Source: Simmondsia chinensis
Taxonomy: Eukaryota; Streptophyta; Magnoliopsida; Caryophyllales; Simmondsiaceae
Length of the DNA stretch: 64,000 bases
Assembly: GCA_018398585.1 (NCBI GenBank)
Contig: JAGTTD010000019.1
Coordinates: 3,571,702-3,635,701, forward strand
Reading direction: 5' to 3'
Below are positions 1 through 11,133 of the stretch, in pieces. A program made the translations under genes and the position numbers. How positions within the stretch are numbered: the first letter of the stretch is position 1; each line of letters begins with the position of its first letter. The notes beneath the pieces were generated by a model. It saw nothing but the letters and a program-made list of their open reading frames with translations. It was not told the origin of the DNA and did no database searches.

Positions 1-1516
1 TGAAACAGGTTTTAGCTTAAATAATTATTTCTTCTTCCTTCCGCCCTGCGCCCCCCCCCCCCCCCCCCCCCCCTCCTCTCTCTCTAGCCTCCTTGTATCC
101 ATTACGATCTCTACTTATGAACTAGTATATGTCATCTCCACTCATTTAAGCATCTATCTCCTATGTAATAGCTTTCAAGATTATCTCTTGTATTTCATAG
201 TAGAATATGAAAGAATTTAAAATCAATAAGAATACATACAATTCAACTATGGATTAATAATGATCATGCTAGAGAAGACTTTTCCATTAGAGGTCGTGTT
301 GCCAGTTTCTGTAGTTCAAACAAGCTAGCTCAGACAATTGAAAAACAGAAGCATTCACTAGCAGTTATATAGACTCCCCTGTCCAAAATATTTTCAAAAC
401 TTCCTTCAACAAGTTGATCTTTCAGTAATCAGTGACAAATAAGCCTATCCATGACAGCTGCTCTGCTACTACAGTTTCTTCCTTGCTCACTTTATCCATT
501 TCTTTCAGCATTTACGCTACAACGAGCTCATATCATCCTAAGAAGATAGTGTTAGAACATACCATTTTTTTGTCATCCACCAAGAGTAACCTCTTTACAT
601 GGCGCATTAAAGGAATAAGTTACAACTTGAAAATTGAGCAGTTTTATGCATCAATACTGTAAGCAGCATCCTGCCAACCCCTCATCCTCATCATGGAGAT
701 AAATATGACTGAATGTGCAGTGACCACTAATGAAATTCTTGTAAGATAAATCCTACACCATTTCCTCCCATTTAACTCTTACTTTTGATTACTGCTAAAA
801 AGATGTCTTAGGAGAACAAAACAAGATAGGAATAAAAAGCAGACAAAATCAAGAAGTAACCAATGAGCGAAGTCATCCCCCCACCCACTGAGCATGAAAG
901 CAAGGAGTGTGCTTGAGTAAGACAATTCAAACAATTCAGACGTCAGTTTTGGTATTTCCTTGTCCAACATAGAAATCATCCTTCAATTGAGATAGATGGA
1001 CAAGTTATATGACGACAAAGAACTAGTTTTACAGATTGACAAAGTATGGTTAATAAATACACTAAAACTACATGTAAAAATTTGATAGCATTCTCGTAAG
1101 GCATAAGGATGGACGGACAAAGAAATATGGCAAGCACATGGACTACTCCCCCATACAGGGTCCAAGGGGCAGGGAACTCACATATATAGTGCTCACTTCA
1201 TAAGTGAGGAACTCATAAGAAGAACTGCTGATAAAAAGGGAAAAAGATGTGAAGATGACAGGAGAGAACATATGTCCAGTGAACCATAAAATCACCATTT
1301 CTCACCCCCAACCCCTCCATCTTATCTATTGCTTTACTATCTTCTTTTCTTTTCCTTGTTTATTCATGCTTTTCCCTCTTCATTTATGTCATTTAGTATC
1401 CCCTGTTGGATAGGGAACTTCTGTTCTATACAAGAAAGAACAATAGAATTCCCCTCTCAACTATATGTGAAGTGTTTACATATTCCAAATTCTCAGTCAA
1501 GAGAAAGATGTCTCAC
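1..1516. other. Non-coding stretch, probably a long intron of the PRORP1-like gene
   Basis: Exon 3 of the neighbouring gene ends at 1517 in the middle of a Trp codon, so the next exon must begin with G and continue with the conserved nuclease core. I searched this stretch by eye on the minus strand and did not find that exon. The missing 3' exons therefore lie left of the window, or the gene is broken here. The short ORFs present have no recognisable domain. Confidence 0.6.
50..85. repeat. Poly-C / CT low-complexity tract
   Basis: A run of about 23 C residues is followed by CT dinucleotides. It lies in the presumed 3' intron or downstream part of the PRORP1-like gene. C homopolymers of this length are often misassembled, so the exact length is uncertain. 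Confidence 0.9.
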
Positions 1517-3750
1517 CAATCATCATTAGAACCAGGTGGAGTGGCATATAGCACATTAGATTTTCTCCAGTGCTCCAACAACCTCTTGTTGTAAGGACTC
1601 TGAGCAGGTCCACCATAAACTCGACTTCTATGCAGAACAACAAGTGGTAATTTCTTGGAAGGGCTGAGTTGTTGTAACTGATTCACAACATGATTTAGCT
1701 ACACGATGAATAGGAGCAATCAGAAGCCTATCAATTTACATGTCAATCAAGATTGTAAGAAGTGCTTGTCATCAAAATCATTCTGACCTGGGAGAAACTG
1801 AATTTGTGCTGATTGATGAGACCCACATTTGCGCCATCCACAACTGCATCAAATGGTCCATGCTTCTGAATCCACTCCTGGATGAGTTCACCTTCAAATT
1901 TAGTCAGAAGGGGAACCAACAAACTTTTCATACCAAAGCCACCTGAAGCGAAAACAAATGTAGAAACCAAAGGCCCGCAAACAAGAAGCAACAAATATAG
2001 CTAACCAAATTTAGAGCCTATTTGGCCAAGCTTCTAATCCCAAACAAAAGTGGTTTTTTTTTTTTTAAAGAAAAATACTTCATGGGATCATATGGTAAGA
2101 AAAATATTTTTAAATAAAAGCAAAAGTTAATTTTCTGCTTTTAAACAAAATTAGAAAATTAGCGTTTTTCTTTGAAAGGAGAAGCAAAGCAGAAACTAAA
2201 ATTTTTCAGGCAAAAATCTCCCTATTGAAAACGCATTTCACAAAAGTGCTTTTCAAAAAAATAGTTTTCACAATTTGATCAAATAGGCCCTTAATGAAAC
2301 TATCCCAATCTGGTTATACTTAAGAATACTAATAACATCAGGTGGTCTCATTCATTTAGGTAGCCCAATTTAAAGCAATAGTTGGATTAATCATCAAGAC
2401 GTGAAATTCAAATCATTCAGACATAAATTATCTAACCCAGTTCAAAAACTTCATTAAACGAGTCTAGAATCCCAGAACAATACATCAGTCAATTATTTGT
2501 GTAAGTCAAACTTGCAAAAAGTGAAGAAGCAACATGAGATCCATAGTGCACACCTGAAACTGCAAAAAATTAGTCTTCTTTTCTCGTTGGCAAGCCAAGG
2601 TGCTCAACGAACTTGCAAAATTTTCCGTCTCTTTGGGATCAATATCAATACAAACAAGCTTCTCACCACATGAACGACACACCCCCATCTCCTCCATCTC
2701 AGTCCTGCTTACTCTCCATTGTCCACTACCCAGCCACCCTTGGCCATGCCAACCACCACCACCCTTTACAAGACCTTCCTTGACCTTATCAACATCCCAT
2801 TTCGCCTCCCCGATTTTACTAGCCTCCTGACTTTTAAACCAATCCTCCACAACCCTTGCAGTATCCTCAGACACCTGCCTAACACTCGCCCGCATCCGAT
2901 GCAGCATCTCATACACCTTATCCTCCCTCTTACAATCCACGCTGACCTTCAAAAGAGCTGAAAGCTCTGGCTCCTCTGCCACAACCCCCGATTCAACCAT
3001 GTGTGCATCCACCTCATAAGCTCTACTAGCATCCCCTTTCTTACAAAAACCAAACAATGGTGGCCCGTATGATCTCAGTTTTGGAGGAATACCACAACTC
3101 TTCATCTGCTTAATCAAATCAAATGCCATTTCTGGGTCTTCCTTGGCAGCCGCTAATCTAGCCAAACTAGTAAAAGTAGCTTCATTTGGAGCAACTTTAT
3201 CAACTCCCATTTGCTTAAAAATCTCAAACCCCTTGTCCACACCAAAGTTATCTCCTTTCTCACCAACACTCTCATCAAACGCCAACCCAGATTCAGAACT
3301 AACATCATCTTTCATCAATGGCGCTAACTGTGAATTAGAAGAACACAAATAGAGCAACACATTATAATGATGAATATTAAGCGGCACACTATTCATTCTA
3401 GCTTCATCATAAAGGCGAAGCGCCTCCTTAAGATCATTGTTCTTAGAACACATATCAAGCTTATACTTCAACACACTCTCCGGCGCCTCGCGCCGCAGCT
3501 TCTTCATCGCCTTCGACGACAACGGCGTCGAAGAACGTAAAGTTGCAGACACGGCTAATGAAGAGAAACTAGCGAATCTACTACTACTACTATTACTCCC
3601 CTTGGCGGTAACAAAACTGATATTGGAGCTAAGTATGGAGAAATTGGACACCGAAGTACCACTGCGAAACCCTAGGAGAGAGAAAACTGGACGGCTAAGA
3701 TTGAACCGGCGTATACTAGAATTGGTGACGAAAAGTGATAAAGAGAGCAT
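1517..3750 (-). CDS. PRORP1: Proteinaceous RNase P 1-like (PRORP1), 5' three exons, partial
   Basis: Protein-only RNase P removes the 5' leader from precursor tRNAs; PRORP1 acts in mitochondria and chloroplasts. Exons read 3750-2554, 1877-1788 and 1698-1517, all with GT/AG borders and consistent phase. They give 489 codons plus two bases, against about 570 residues for the Arabidopsis protein. The Ser-rich first ~80 residues look like an organellar transit peptide. PPR-type helical repeats follow, for example around GFEIFKQMGVDKVAPNEATF and MAFDLIKQMKSCGIPP. Next comes the central zinc-site Cys pair (CRSCGEK). Exons 2 and 3 carry the NYN metallonuclease core with its acidic residues in VVDGANVGL and GSNDDW. 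The start at 3750 is the first Met of the exon-1 frame. The remaining ~80 C-terminal residues, which should include the last zinc ligands, are not in the window. Exon 2/3 identity is very clear; assignment to PRORP1 rather than nuclear PRORP2/3 rests on the transit-like N-terminus. Confidence 0.93.
2014..2290. mobile_element. Tourist-like (PIF/Harbinger) MITE in PRORP1 intron 1
   Basis: A 277-bp AT-rich segment has terminal inverted repeats (GAGCCTATTTGGCCAAGC at the left; the right end reads GGGCCTATTTGATCAAAT on the reverse strand). It is flanked by TTA at 2011-2013 and 2291-2293, the typical PIF/Harbinger target duplication. It has no coding capacity and sits wholly inside intron 1 of the PRORP1-like gene, away from both splice sites. 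Confidence 0.8.
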
Positions 3751-3763
3751 TTTTTTGCCCTAA

Positions 3764-4711
3764 TTTCACATCGTCCTTGCCATTTCGCTATGTGAAAATC
3801 TTCTTACAGAGGTTGGATGTGATGATTTCGTCAATATCCAATCAGTTAAATGTATATCCGATCAATTAGATACCGACGCAAAATTTGTAGCGGCATCGAA
3901 AATGTCGCTAAGTTTGCAACCAAAGCGGCCGGCGAAGATGGGATAAGGCGGTTCTTGATCAGTGAATTGGCGGCGGATATCTCACCTCTCTACCACCATC
4001 TTGAATTTTCTCTTGAATTTTTTTTTTTTTGGTCTTTTTATTAAAAAAAAAAAAAAAAAAAGTTACTTACCCTATTGATCCCCCTTTTTTTATAATTTTA
4101 TTTAAATTAGTTATTTATTTTTTTTATTTAAATTGGTTGTTATCTTTATAAATTTTTTCAAATTAATTTCTTATATTTTTAAATTTGTTTAAATTAGTCC
4201 TTGTTTTTTTTCCCTTTTTGATAATAAAATTTGAACATGCACACACTAATATATGTATTTATTTTTCCTTACACGTGTATTCTCAACGAAAAACTAAATG
4301 CATTAATGAAGATGGTTAATTGAAAAAAATAAGCATTTGAAAGTAATTTTCTTAAAACTTAAAAGATGTATTGATTAAGTGAAAGAGTTATTTATGTTAT
4401 TGGTCTCTCGTGTTTATAATTTTGATCCCTAATTTTTTTTTTTTTTGGTTCTAATTTTGTTTAAGCTAGTTCCTCATAAATTTTTTTTTGTTTAAAACGG
4501 TTTATTATAGTTTATTTTATAACAAAATTGGTCCCTCACTTTTTTAATTTTTTACCTTATTTTGGTTACTATGTAGGGGACTAATTTCCCTTGTATTTCT
4601 AATTTTTTGCTTCATTAGTAATAACACTCTATTTCTAAGACTCCTTATTATCCTAACTATAACAATTATTACTCGAAAATTAAAAAACATTCAAATAAAA
4701 AAAAAATTAAA
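3764..4711. other. Intergenic AT-rich stretch with homopolymer runs
   Basis: The first part should hold the promoter and 5' leader of the minus-strand PRORP1-like gene. From about 4011 the sequence becomes T-runs and A-runs plus repeated phrases such as 'aaattrgttaktta' and 'tttggtccctca'. These resemble worn ends of the foldback MITE family described at 4712-6563. No gene is seen. Confidence 0.6.
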
Positions 4712-4845
4712 GGGTTATTTACGCCAAAGGTTCTTATACTTTGTCTATTATATTAATTTGGTCCTTATACATTTAATTATGTCAATTTAGTCCTAGAATA
4801 TTTCAAAATGTGTTAATTTAATCCGTTGGTCAAATTTAAGTTATG

Positions 4846-4971
4846 TGTTACAGCCCAAAAGGTATCCCACATGGGTGGGATCACCAAAAAAAATACAAAT
4901 TTATATACCAGGGGAGCTACTCCATCCATTGTCAATTAATTTTGGGATGGAACCTACTTTAGCATGTAACA
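4846..4971 (+). repeat. TRIM 5' LTR
   Basis: A 126-bp long terminal repeat beginning TGTTACAGCCC and ending TGTAACA. The short inverted terminal sequence TGTTAC/GTAACA is intact. Confidence 0.92.
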
Positions 4972-4972
4972 A

Positions 4973-4984
4973 TGGTATCAGAGC
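4973..4984 (+). other. TRIM primer-binding site (tRNA-iMet)
   Basis: TGGTATCAGAGC lies two bases downstream of the 5' LTR. It matches the 3' end of plant initiator tRNA-Met and is the priming site used by many plant LTR elements. Confidence 0.9.
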
Positions 4985-5315
4985 CATTGATCCTCGGATC
5001 GATTCCATGGAGCTCAGTTTGGTATGGAACAGAGTCATGTTCGGTCCGGTATGGGACGAACCGTGCTCGTCCGCCGTGTTGGACAAACAACTTATAACTG
5101 ACCTAAGTTTCAGAAATGGCTACCTAGAGTGGAGTGAAGCCGTCCAGAAAAAATTGTTATTTACTCAGAGTGAAGCCGTCCAAAAGAGAATAGGGCTATC
5201 TAGGAGAGGGCTTCCTATATTAGAGTGAAGTCGTCCAAAGAAAAGAACTACCTACTCAGACTGAAGTTACCTAGAGTGACGCAGTCGAGGAAGACGGCTG
5301 CGGAGCGTGATGGTT

Positions 5316-5441
5316 TGCTACAACCCAAAAGGTATTCCACATCGGTGGGATCATAAAAAAAAATACCAATTTATATATTAGGAGAGCTACTCCACCCATT
5401 GTCAATTGGTTTTGGAATGGAACCTTCTTTAGTATGTAACA
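5316..5441 (+). repeat. TRIM 3' LTR
   Basis: A direct repeat of 4846-4971 with identical length and scattered substitutions, starting TGCTACAACCC (one change in the terminal hexamer) and ending TGTAACA before the TTATG duplication. The substitutions between the two LTRs show that the insertion is not recent. Confidence 0.92.
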
Positions 5442-5502
5442 TTATGTTAATAACATAATTTTGAACGGTAAAATTATATTAGAGCAAGTAACTTATTATA
5501 CA

Positions 5503-6358
5503 GGATTTTTTGTAATTTATCACCTATATTTTATACTCTTTAGCTTTGAACCACCCAAGAAAATTTTTTTTCTTTTAACCACAAAAAAAAATTTTTTGGT
5601 TGCAAATGACCACCATTTGATATTCCTGTTAGAAAAAATCGAATATTCCATCCAATTTTGGAATATTCCGTACGTGTTCATTCCCGATTTTAGTATTCTT
5701 TGCAAATAACTATCTGCATTTTATGATATATAGCTTCTAACCACCTGTATTTTATAATATATAGCTTTTAACCATCCGAATTTTTTTTATCATTTAACTA
5801 AATCATGTAGAAGTTATTAAACTATAATAATAACTATTTTATCTACAAATCTGATTATGAAATGCTCAAAAAAAAAAAATCTAATTTTGAGAAGAAATCA
5901 CTATGCCACACCATATTAGTATCGATTTACAAAGCAAAATTGTAATATTTTCATTAAATTTTGGTGTTTAATATTTTTCCTAATCCCATTAATTTGTATT
6001 TGGGTTACTAGGGTGACAAATTTGTTGGTTCCGGTGCATGCTTGAACAGTGACCATGCGCTGTAGTGGTATCTGGCGATTGAGGATGGTAATAATCAAAG
6101 CGGTGGGTATAAGAAAAAAAATCAAATTTGATTAAAAAAAATGTGTTTGGGATTGTTAAAAGCTATATATTATAAAATACATATGATTATTTGTAAAGAA
6201 CATCAAAATTAGGAATGCGTGGAATATTCCAAAATTGGATGAAATATTCAATTTTTTTAACGAAAATATCAAATGATGGTCATTTACTACAAAAAAAAAA
6301 TTTTAGGTGGTTATAAGCCAAATGGAATAAAATATAGCTAATAAATTACAAAATACCC
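5503..6358. mobile_element. Foldback MITE with ~200-bp arms, nested in the outer element
   Basis: The left arm (about 5503-5760) and right arm (about 6160-6358) are inverted copies. Shared phrases include 'ttttgtaattta' at the outer ends and 'ggaatattccaaaattgga' within. Arms of this length with no coding region suggest a Mutator-like non-autonomous element. The outer ends are defined only to a few bases, and the target duplication is not clear. Confidence 0.7.
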
Positions 6359-6599
6359 ATTTATAAATTCATCTATTTACTCAATTTAACTCAATTCATG
6401 GACGAATTATTAAAAATTTTATTTAAAACTTAACATAATTTTTTCTCTAATGACCAAATTGATACATTTTAAATTGTATAAGGACTAAATTGACATAAAT
6501 AAAAGTATAAAAACTAAATTAACACAATAGATAACATATAGAAACCTTTGACATAAATAATCCATAATAAAATATAATTTTAGTGAAGTTTAATATGAA

Positions 6600-7145
6600 G
6601 GGGTGCACACCGGTCCAAGACCGGACGGGACCAGACTGGACTGGACGGAAGACCAAAGTACATCAAATTATGAGACCGAGGACCGGATCGATTAAAATCG
6701 GGTCGGTCCGGTCAAAGACTGGTTAGAGACCAGTCCTGACTGGACCGGACCGATTTGGACCCTTTTTCATCTAACAAGTGCAATTCTAAGAAGAAAAATA
6801 TTTTCATAGGAAAATTAGAAATTAGAAAATAACGATAATAATATAATTTACATAATATATATATAATTTAAGGATAATTATACGGGATATTTATATAATT
6901 ATTAAATAGTAAAAAATAAATATTTAATTTTTTAAGATTTAATATATTTAGATATATACATTATATATTAAAATTATTTACCCAAAATATTTAATTCGTA
7001 TTTGATGTTGATAGATATTCGGTCCGATCTTCAAATTTTTTGGTCTTAAAAAGGATCAAACCGAAGATAGATTAAGCCCATATATTAAAACCGAAGACCG
7101 GATCGATGTATGGTCAGTCCGGTCCGGTCCGGTCCGACCCGGTCC
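6600..7145. mobile_element. CCGGTCC-rich hAT-like MITE just upstream of the At4g14310-like gene
   Basis: The left end 'aggggtgcacaccggtccaa' has the GGGGTG start shared with the elements at 61305-61974 and 42352-42956. Both terminal zones are short arrays of 'ggtccggtcc' and 'gaccgga' words, separated by an AT-rich middle. The right end stops at about 7145 in 'cccggtccacc' without a matching 'cacccct', so the right terminus is lost or worn. It ends about 250 bp before the start codon of the next gene and so forms part of that gene's upstream region. Confidence 0.6.
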
Positions 7146-7250
7146 ACCAATCCGGAGGGGTTTTGTTGACCCCACAGTGGGAGCCCTCTCCCCCGAAATT
7201 CAAATACTCAAAAGCCCTCTTCAACCTCCCGCCCAACACTTTCCAACTTT

Positions 7251-7295
7251 CCTCTTCTCTCTCTCCCCCACCTCTCTCTCTCTCTCTCTTCCGCT
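7251..7295 (+). repeat. CT-rich tract in the 5' leader
   Basis: A pyrimidine tract with a (CT)n core of about ten units lies 100-150 bp upstream of the ATG at 7397. CT tracts near the transcription start are common in plant core promoters and 5' leaders. Confidence 0.7.
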
Positions 7296-7357
7296 CCATT
7301 TCCAAAACACCCCCACCTCCACCTTCACACTTCAGTCTCAACCTATCATACACAACA

Positions 7358-7366
7358 AAACCCTAA
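7358..7366 (+). promoter_or_regulatory. telo-box (AAACCCTAA)
   Basis: AAACCCTAA lies 31 bp upstream of the ATG at 7397. The motif is a known plant promoter/5'-leader element. Function here is inferred from position alone. Confidence 0.45.
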
Positions 7367-7396
7367 TTTTTCTTCTACAAAGAAACCAAATCATCA

Positions 7397-10300
7397 ATGT
7401 CGACAGTCCCAGTCCGCCGTCTCAAGGACCGCGGCGGCGCCGGCGGCAAGATCACGGCGGCGAAGCCCTCTCTAACCCCACTATCCGGAAAGAAACCCCC
7501 TAGCACTAGCAATGCTAGAAAATCTGGCTCCGGAAAGGAGAACGATAAATCAATTTCTAGGGTTTCTTCTCTTGCGGGCCAGAAGCCTGAAATCAAGCCC
7601 ATTTACAGGTCAACGTCGGCGTCGAGAGGTAGGAGTTCGAGCCCTTCTGATTTCACGAAGATTTTGTCTGATTTGGGGAAGAATAAGGTTAATGCTGAGA
7701 AGAGATTGAATGGGTTTAGGGGTTTTGAGAGAAAGGGATTTAAGGAATTGGGGTGTAAAGTTAGTGAAAAAAGGGTTAGTGGGTGTAGGGTTAATGATGA
7801 TCTTAAAGAAAATGGAAATTCTAGGGTGAAAAGGGGGGATCTTGATGGGAAAGGATTGGGATTTAAGTCAAAAATGAGGGATGAAAAGTTGAATGGGAGT
7901 GAAGTTAATTATGGTGTAGATGGGTTGAAGGATGAGTGTAAGAAAGGTGGTAACTTTTGTGTCTTAGGTGATGTAGCTGACAAGGGATGTGATGGTAAAT
8001 TGAATGTGAATTTCAAGGCTAATTGCGTGAGTAGTACAGAGAAGAATGGCGTAGAATCAAGCGTTAAGGTAAAAGTTGTGAAAAACAGTGATGTGAAGGG
8101 TAACGGCATTTCTGTTGATAAGGGAGTGGGTGAAGGGGGTGTGGGTGATAAGCATCCAAGCAAGGTGCATGAGCGGCTTGCGTTTCTTGAAGGAAAAGTG
8201 AAGAGAATTGCGTCTGATATTAAGAGGACAAAAGATATGCTTGATATGAACAATCTTGACACGTCCAAGATTATAATTTCAGACATTCAAGAAAAGATTT
8301 CTGGGATTGAGAAAGCTATGGGCGATGTCGAAGTTAACTCTAGTAATGCAAGTGCTCATAGAAGTGTCGAGATTGATACCTTGCGGTTTGGAAAGGATTT
8401 ATTGAATCAGAATAAGTCAGTGGATCATGGGAAAATTTCGGTAAAGGGCATGAGCACCGAAGAATTGGAAGCAAGGCTTTTCCCTCACCATAAGTTGCTA
8501 AAGGATAGAACTTCATTGAAAGGGTCAGCACTAGGCTCCGATGATTCAGAATCGATCATTGGGTCTAGTTCAACAGACAAGTCAACGATTCCTATTGATG
8601 AGAACCCAATTGCTTTAGAGTTTCTGGCTTCCTTAAGTAAGGAGAAATCTCTAGATTCCACGACTGATGCTCGTAATACTTCGGTGGTTAATGAAGTTCA
8701 AGGAACAATTGGAGCAGCTGCTTCATCATCCCCTCAAGGTTCTAGCATGTTTACCAAGAAAGATAATGCTGAACTTGACCTTAGGACTGATGAGACAATC
8801 GATGAGTTCGATGATCAAGAGAATAAGCCAGCAATGATTGTTGAGGAGGAGACTGAAGAAAACAACATTTATCAGTTAAAAGAATTAGGCCGCAAGACTT
8901 CCACTGGAGGATGGTTTGTTTCGGAGGGAGATTCAGTTCTTCTAGCCCATGATGATGGTTCTTGTTCCTTTTATGATATAGCTAATCACGAGGTATGCTA
9001 TTATACTATCTCGGGAATAGAGCTTTATACTATACTTCCATATTGTTTCTTGTCCATCGTCATTCCCTTACAGCGAGAAAAGAGTCTGGAAACATGAATG
9101 TTCATAACACATGCATATCATATTGCAGATTGATCTGATAAAGAAAATAATATTGCTCATTGAGTATAAACTGAATTTTTATGGCACATGATATCATAAT
9201 GACACAAAATTATGGCTTTTTTGAATATAACACATCAGATGTTGGTGCTTGTTCCAGGAGAAATCTGAATACAAACCCCCAGAAGGGATTTCACCTAATA
9301 TATGGAGGGATTGTTGGGTGATTCGTGCCTCAGGTGCCGATGGCTGCTCTGGTAAATATGTAGTAGCTGCTTCTGCTGGAAACACAATGGACTCGGGATT
9401 TTGCTCTTGGGACTTCTACTCGAAACAGGTCGCAGCTTTCCACGTTGAAGATAAGACTGCCAACGAAAGAGTAATCCTTGGCCCCTTAGCAGATAATGTA
9501 GTTCACAGAATAAATGTTGCGTCTTCCATTATGTCCTCTGAGAACCAACAATGGTGGTACAGACCTAGTGGACCGTTGATCATCTCGACCTCAAGTTGTC
9601 AGAGAGCTGTGAGGGTATTTGATATCCGTGATGGTGAGCAAGTCATGAAATGGGATGTTCAGAAGCCTGTGCTTGCAATGGATTACTCAAGTCCTTTGCA
9701 ATGGAGAAACCGAGGAAAAGTAGTTATAGCTGAAGTAGAGGGTCTTTCTGTGTGGGATGTAAGCTCACAGACCCAACAAGCATTGCTATCTGTTTCTGCA
9801 TCTGGCCGTAGAATCTCTGCCCTTCATGTGAATAATACCGATGCTGAAGTGGGTGGAGGAGTTCGACAAAGGTTAGAAGATCAATTAGTTTTACATACTT
9901 AATTTCTGTAATTTCTGGTCCTGTCTTTGGTCTTATCTTATTCAAAAGATTTGCTGTATATCTTTTAACGGAAGAGCAGTTAGTTTTACATATTTCTTTT
10001 GTTTCTTTCTACGAAAGTGTCATGAAAGCAGGGTGTTGCAGACGTTATTTAATGGGTCATGGCTTTTGCTTATGGACATTTTAGGCAAGTTTAGTTGCTT
10101 CTAAGGTTATGTTTGTGATACAAAACAACAGCAGCAGCAATAAGCCTAGTACCACAAGGGCTTCTACTACAACAAGGTCTCTTTTTTTTTGGGGGGGGGG
10201 GGGGGGAGAGATGTACGCTGCCTTATCCCTTTGGGACACCTTAAAGGGAGGCTGTGATCGAGGGGACATGTTCACGAAACAATTTAATAATTGTTATACT

Positions 10301-11133
10301 ATTATTAATTTTACCCTCCCTTTGATAGTTCTTGACATGTAAACATACTTGCAAACCTGTTTTAATAAACGTTGTAACATGTATGCATTATTTTTTTGGG
10401 TCAATCATGTATCTGTTATGAAGATTACTGTAGAAGTACCATTGTACACGGATTACTTGTGCTACAACTCAAAATTCTTTATATAATGGTCTTCATTTGG
10501 TTTTATAGTCCCTTTTTATCCCCTCTCCCCAAGTGAGGACCATTTTGTGAGGAAGCATACTAGTTTTACTCGTTCATAACTATTGCGATCTTGAAATACA
10601 GAGTGAGCTCATCAGAAGCAGAAGGCAATGATGGTGTATTCTGCACTCCAGATTCGATCAATATCCTCGACTTTCGACAACCATCTGGCATAGGCCTAAA
10701 GATACCCAAGTTTGGTCTAAGCGCACAGTCAATCTTCTCTCGTGGCGACTCGGTGTTTCTTGGATGCACTAGCATTAACAGAGCAGGAAAGAAGCAAATT
10801 TGTTCACAAGTTGAGCACTACTCACTGCGCAGGCCAAGGCTTGTCAACACTTATGTTGTGCCTCAGTCCAATGCCCATCTTCATCATAAAGCCTTAACTC
10901 AAGTATGGGGGAACTCAAACTTGGTTATGGGTGTCTGTGGACTCGGATTGTTTGTTTTCGACGCGCTGAGTGATGAACGATCGCTGTCTTTCGCTATTGA
11001 TTACAGTGCCCCACAAAAGACTAAAGAGATTATTGGACCAGATGACTTGTACTCGCCTTCTTTTGACTATTTATCTTCCCAGATTCTGTTGATATCAAGA
11101 GATCGTCCAGCCATGTGGAGGCACTTATATTAG
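7397..11133 (+). CDS. At4g14310-type WD40-like protein (annotated KIN14B-interacting), complete
   Basis: Three exons, 7397-8992, 9258-9871 and 10602-11133, join with GT/AG borders and correct phase into 913 codons plus a stop. The first ~260 residues are basic, Ser/Gly/Lys-rich and low-complexity (SASRGRSSSPSDF). A charged helical segment follows (HERLAFLEGKVKRIASDIKR), then an acidic stretch. The C-terminal half is a beta-propeller-like region with phrases such as TGGWFVSEGDSVLLAHDDGS, RAVRVFDIRDGEQVMKWDV and EVEGLSVWDVSSQT. Arabidopsis At4g14310 is described as a WD40 repeat-like protein that interacts with kinesin KIN14B; its exact role is not well defined. The exon-1 frame runs on past 8992 into the intron to 9097, but the conserved sequence resumes only at 9258. 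Two hAT/SINE-type repeats lie close by: one upstream (6600-7145) and one in intron 2. Identity is fairly sure; function is from the family name only. Confidence 0.92.
10100..10262 (-). mobile_element. TTG-tailed (Au/TS-type) SINE remnant in intron 2
   Basis: On the minus strand this reads a SINE 3' body: an 'acagcctccctttaagg' segment, then 'aaggcagcgtacatct', then a tail of gctgctgctgttg. A poly-G/poly-T tract (about 10182-10206) has expanded in the middle. The tRNA-like head is missing. It lies inside intron 2 of the At4g14310-like gene, in antisense orientation. Confidence 0.7.

Larger units (their letters stand above)
4846..5441 (+). mobile_element. TRIM (terminal-repeat retrotransposon in miniature)
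   Basis: Two direct 126-bp terminal repeats (4846-4971 and 5316-5441) both run TG...CA and flank a 344-bp non-coding core. The element is bordered by a perfect 5-bp target duplication TTATG (4841-4845 and 5442-5446). A primer-binding site TGGTATCAGAGC, complementary to initiator tRNA-Met, begins two bases after the 5' LTR. The core has no gag or pol. It carries three or four degenerate copies of an 'agagtgaagccgtcca' motif between about 5130 and 5275. The element must be mobilised in trans by an autonomous LTR element. Confidence 0.93.
4712..6563. mobile_element. Outer foldback (MULE-like) MITE, split by two later insertions
   Basis: The left arm (4712-4840, beginning gggttatttacgccaaagg) is closely similar to the reverse complement of the right arm (about 6440-6563, ending cctttgacataaataatcc). 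The arms contain phrases such as 'atgtcaatttagtcct'. The original element is interrupted by a TRIM at 4846-5441 and by a second foldback element at 5503-6358. The 9-bp flanks (4703-4711 and 6564-6572) match only poorly, so no target duplication is claimed. The same arm family recurs at 25190-25385 and 59110-59515. Confidence 0.7.

Noticed and set aside
4972..4990. A tRNA-Met gene fragment
   Set aside because: Only the 12-base primer-binding complement is present, right after an LTR.
8993..9097. C-terminal extension of the At4g14310-like ORF
   Set aside because: This is intron read-through. A good GT donor sits at 8993 and conserved sequence resumes at 9258 in phase.
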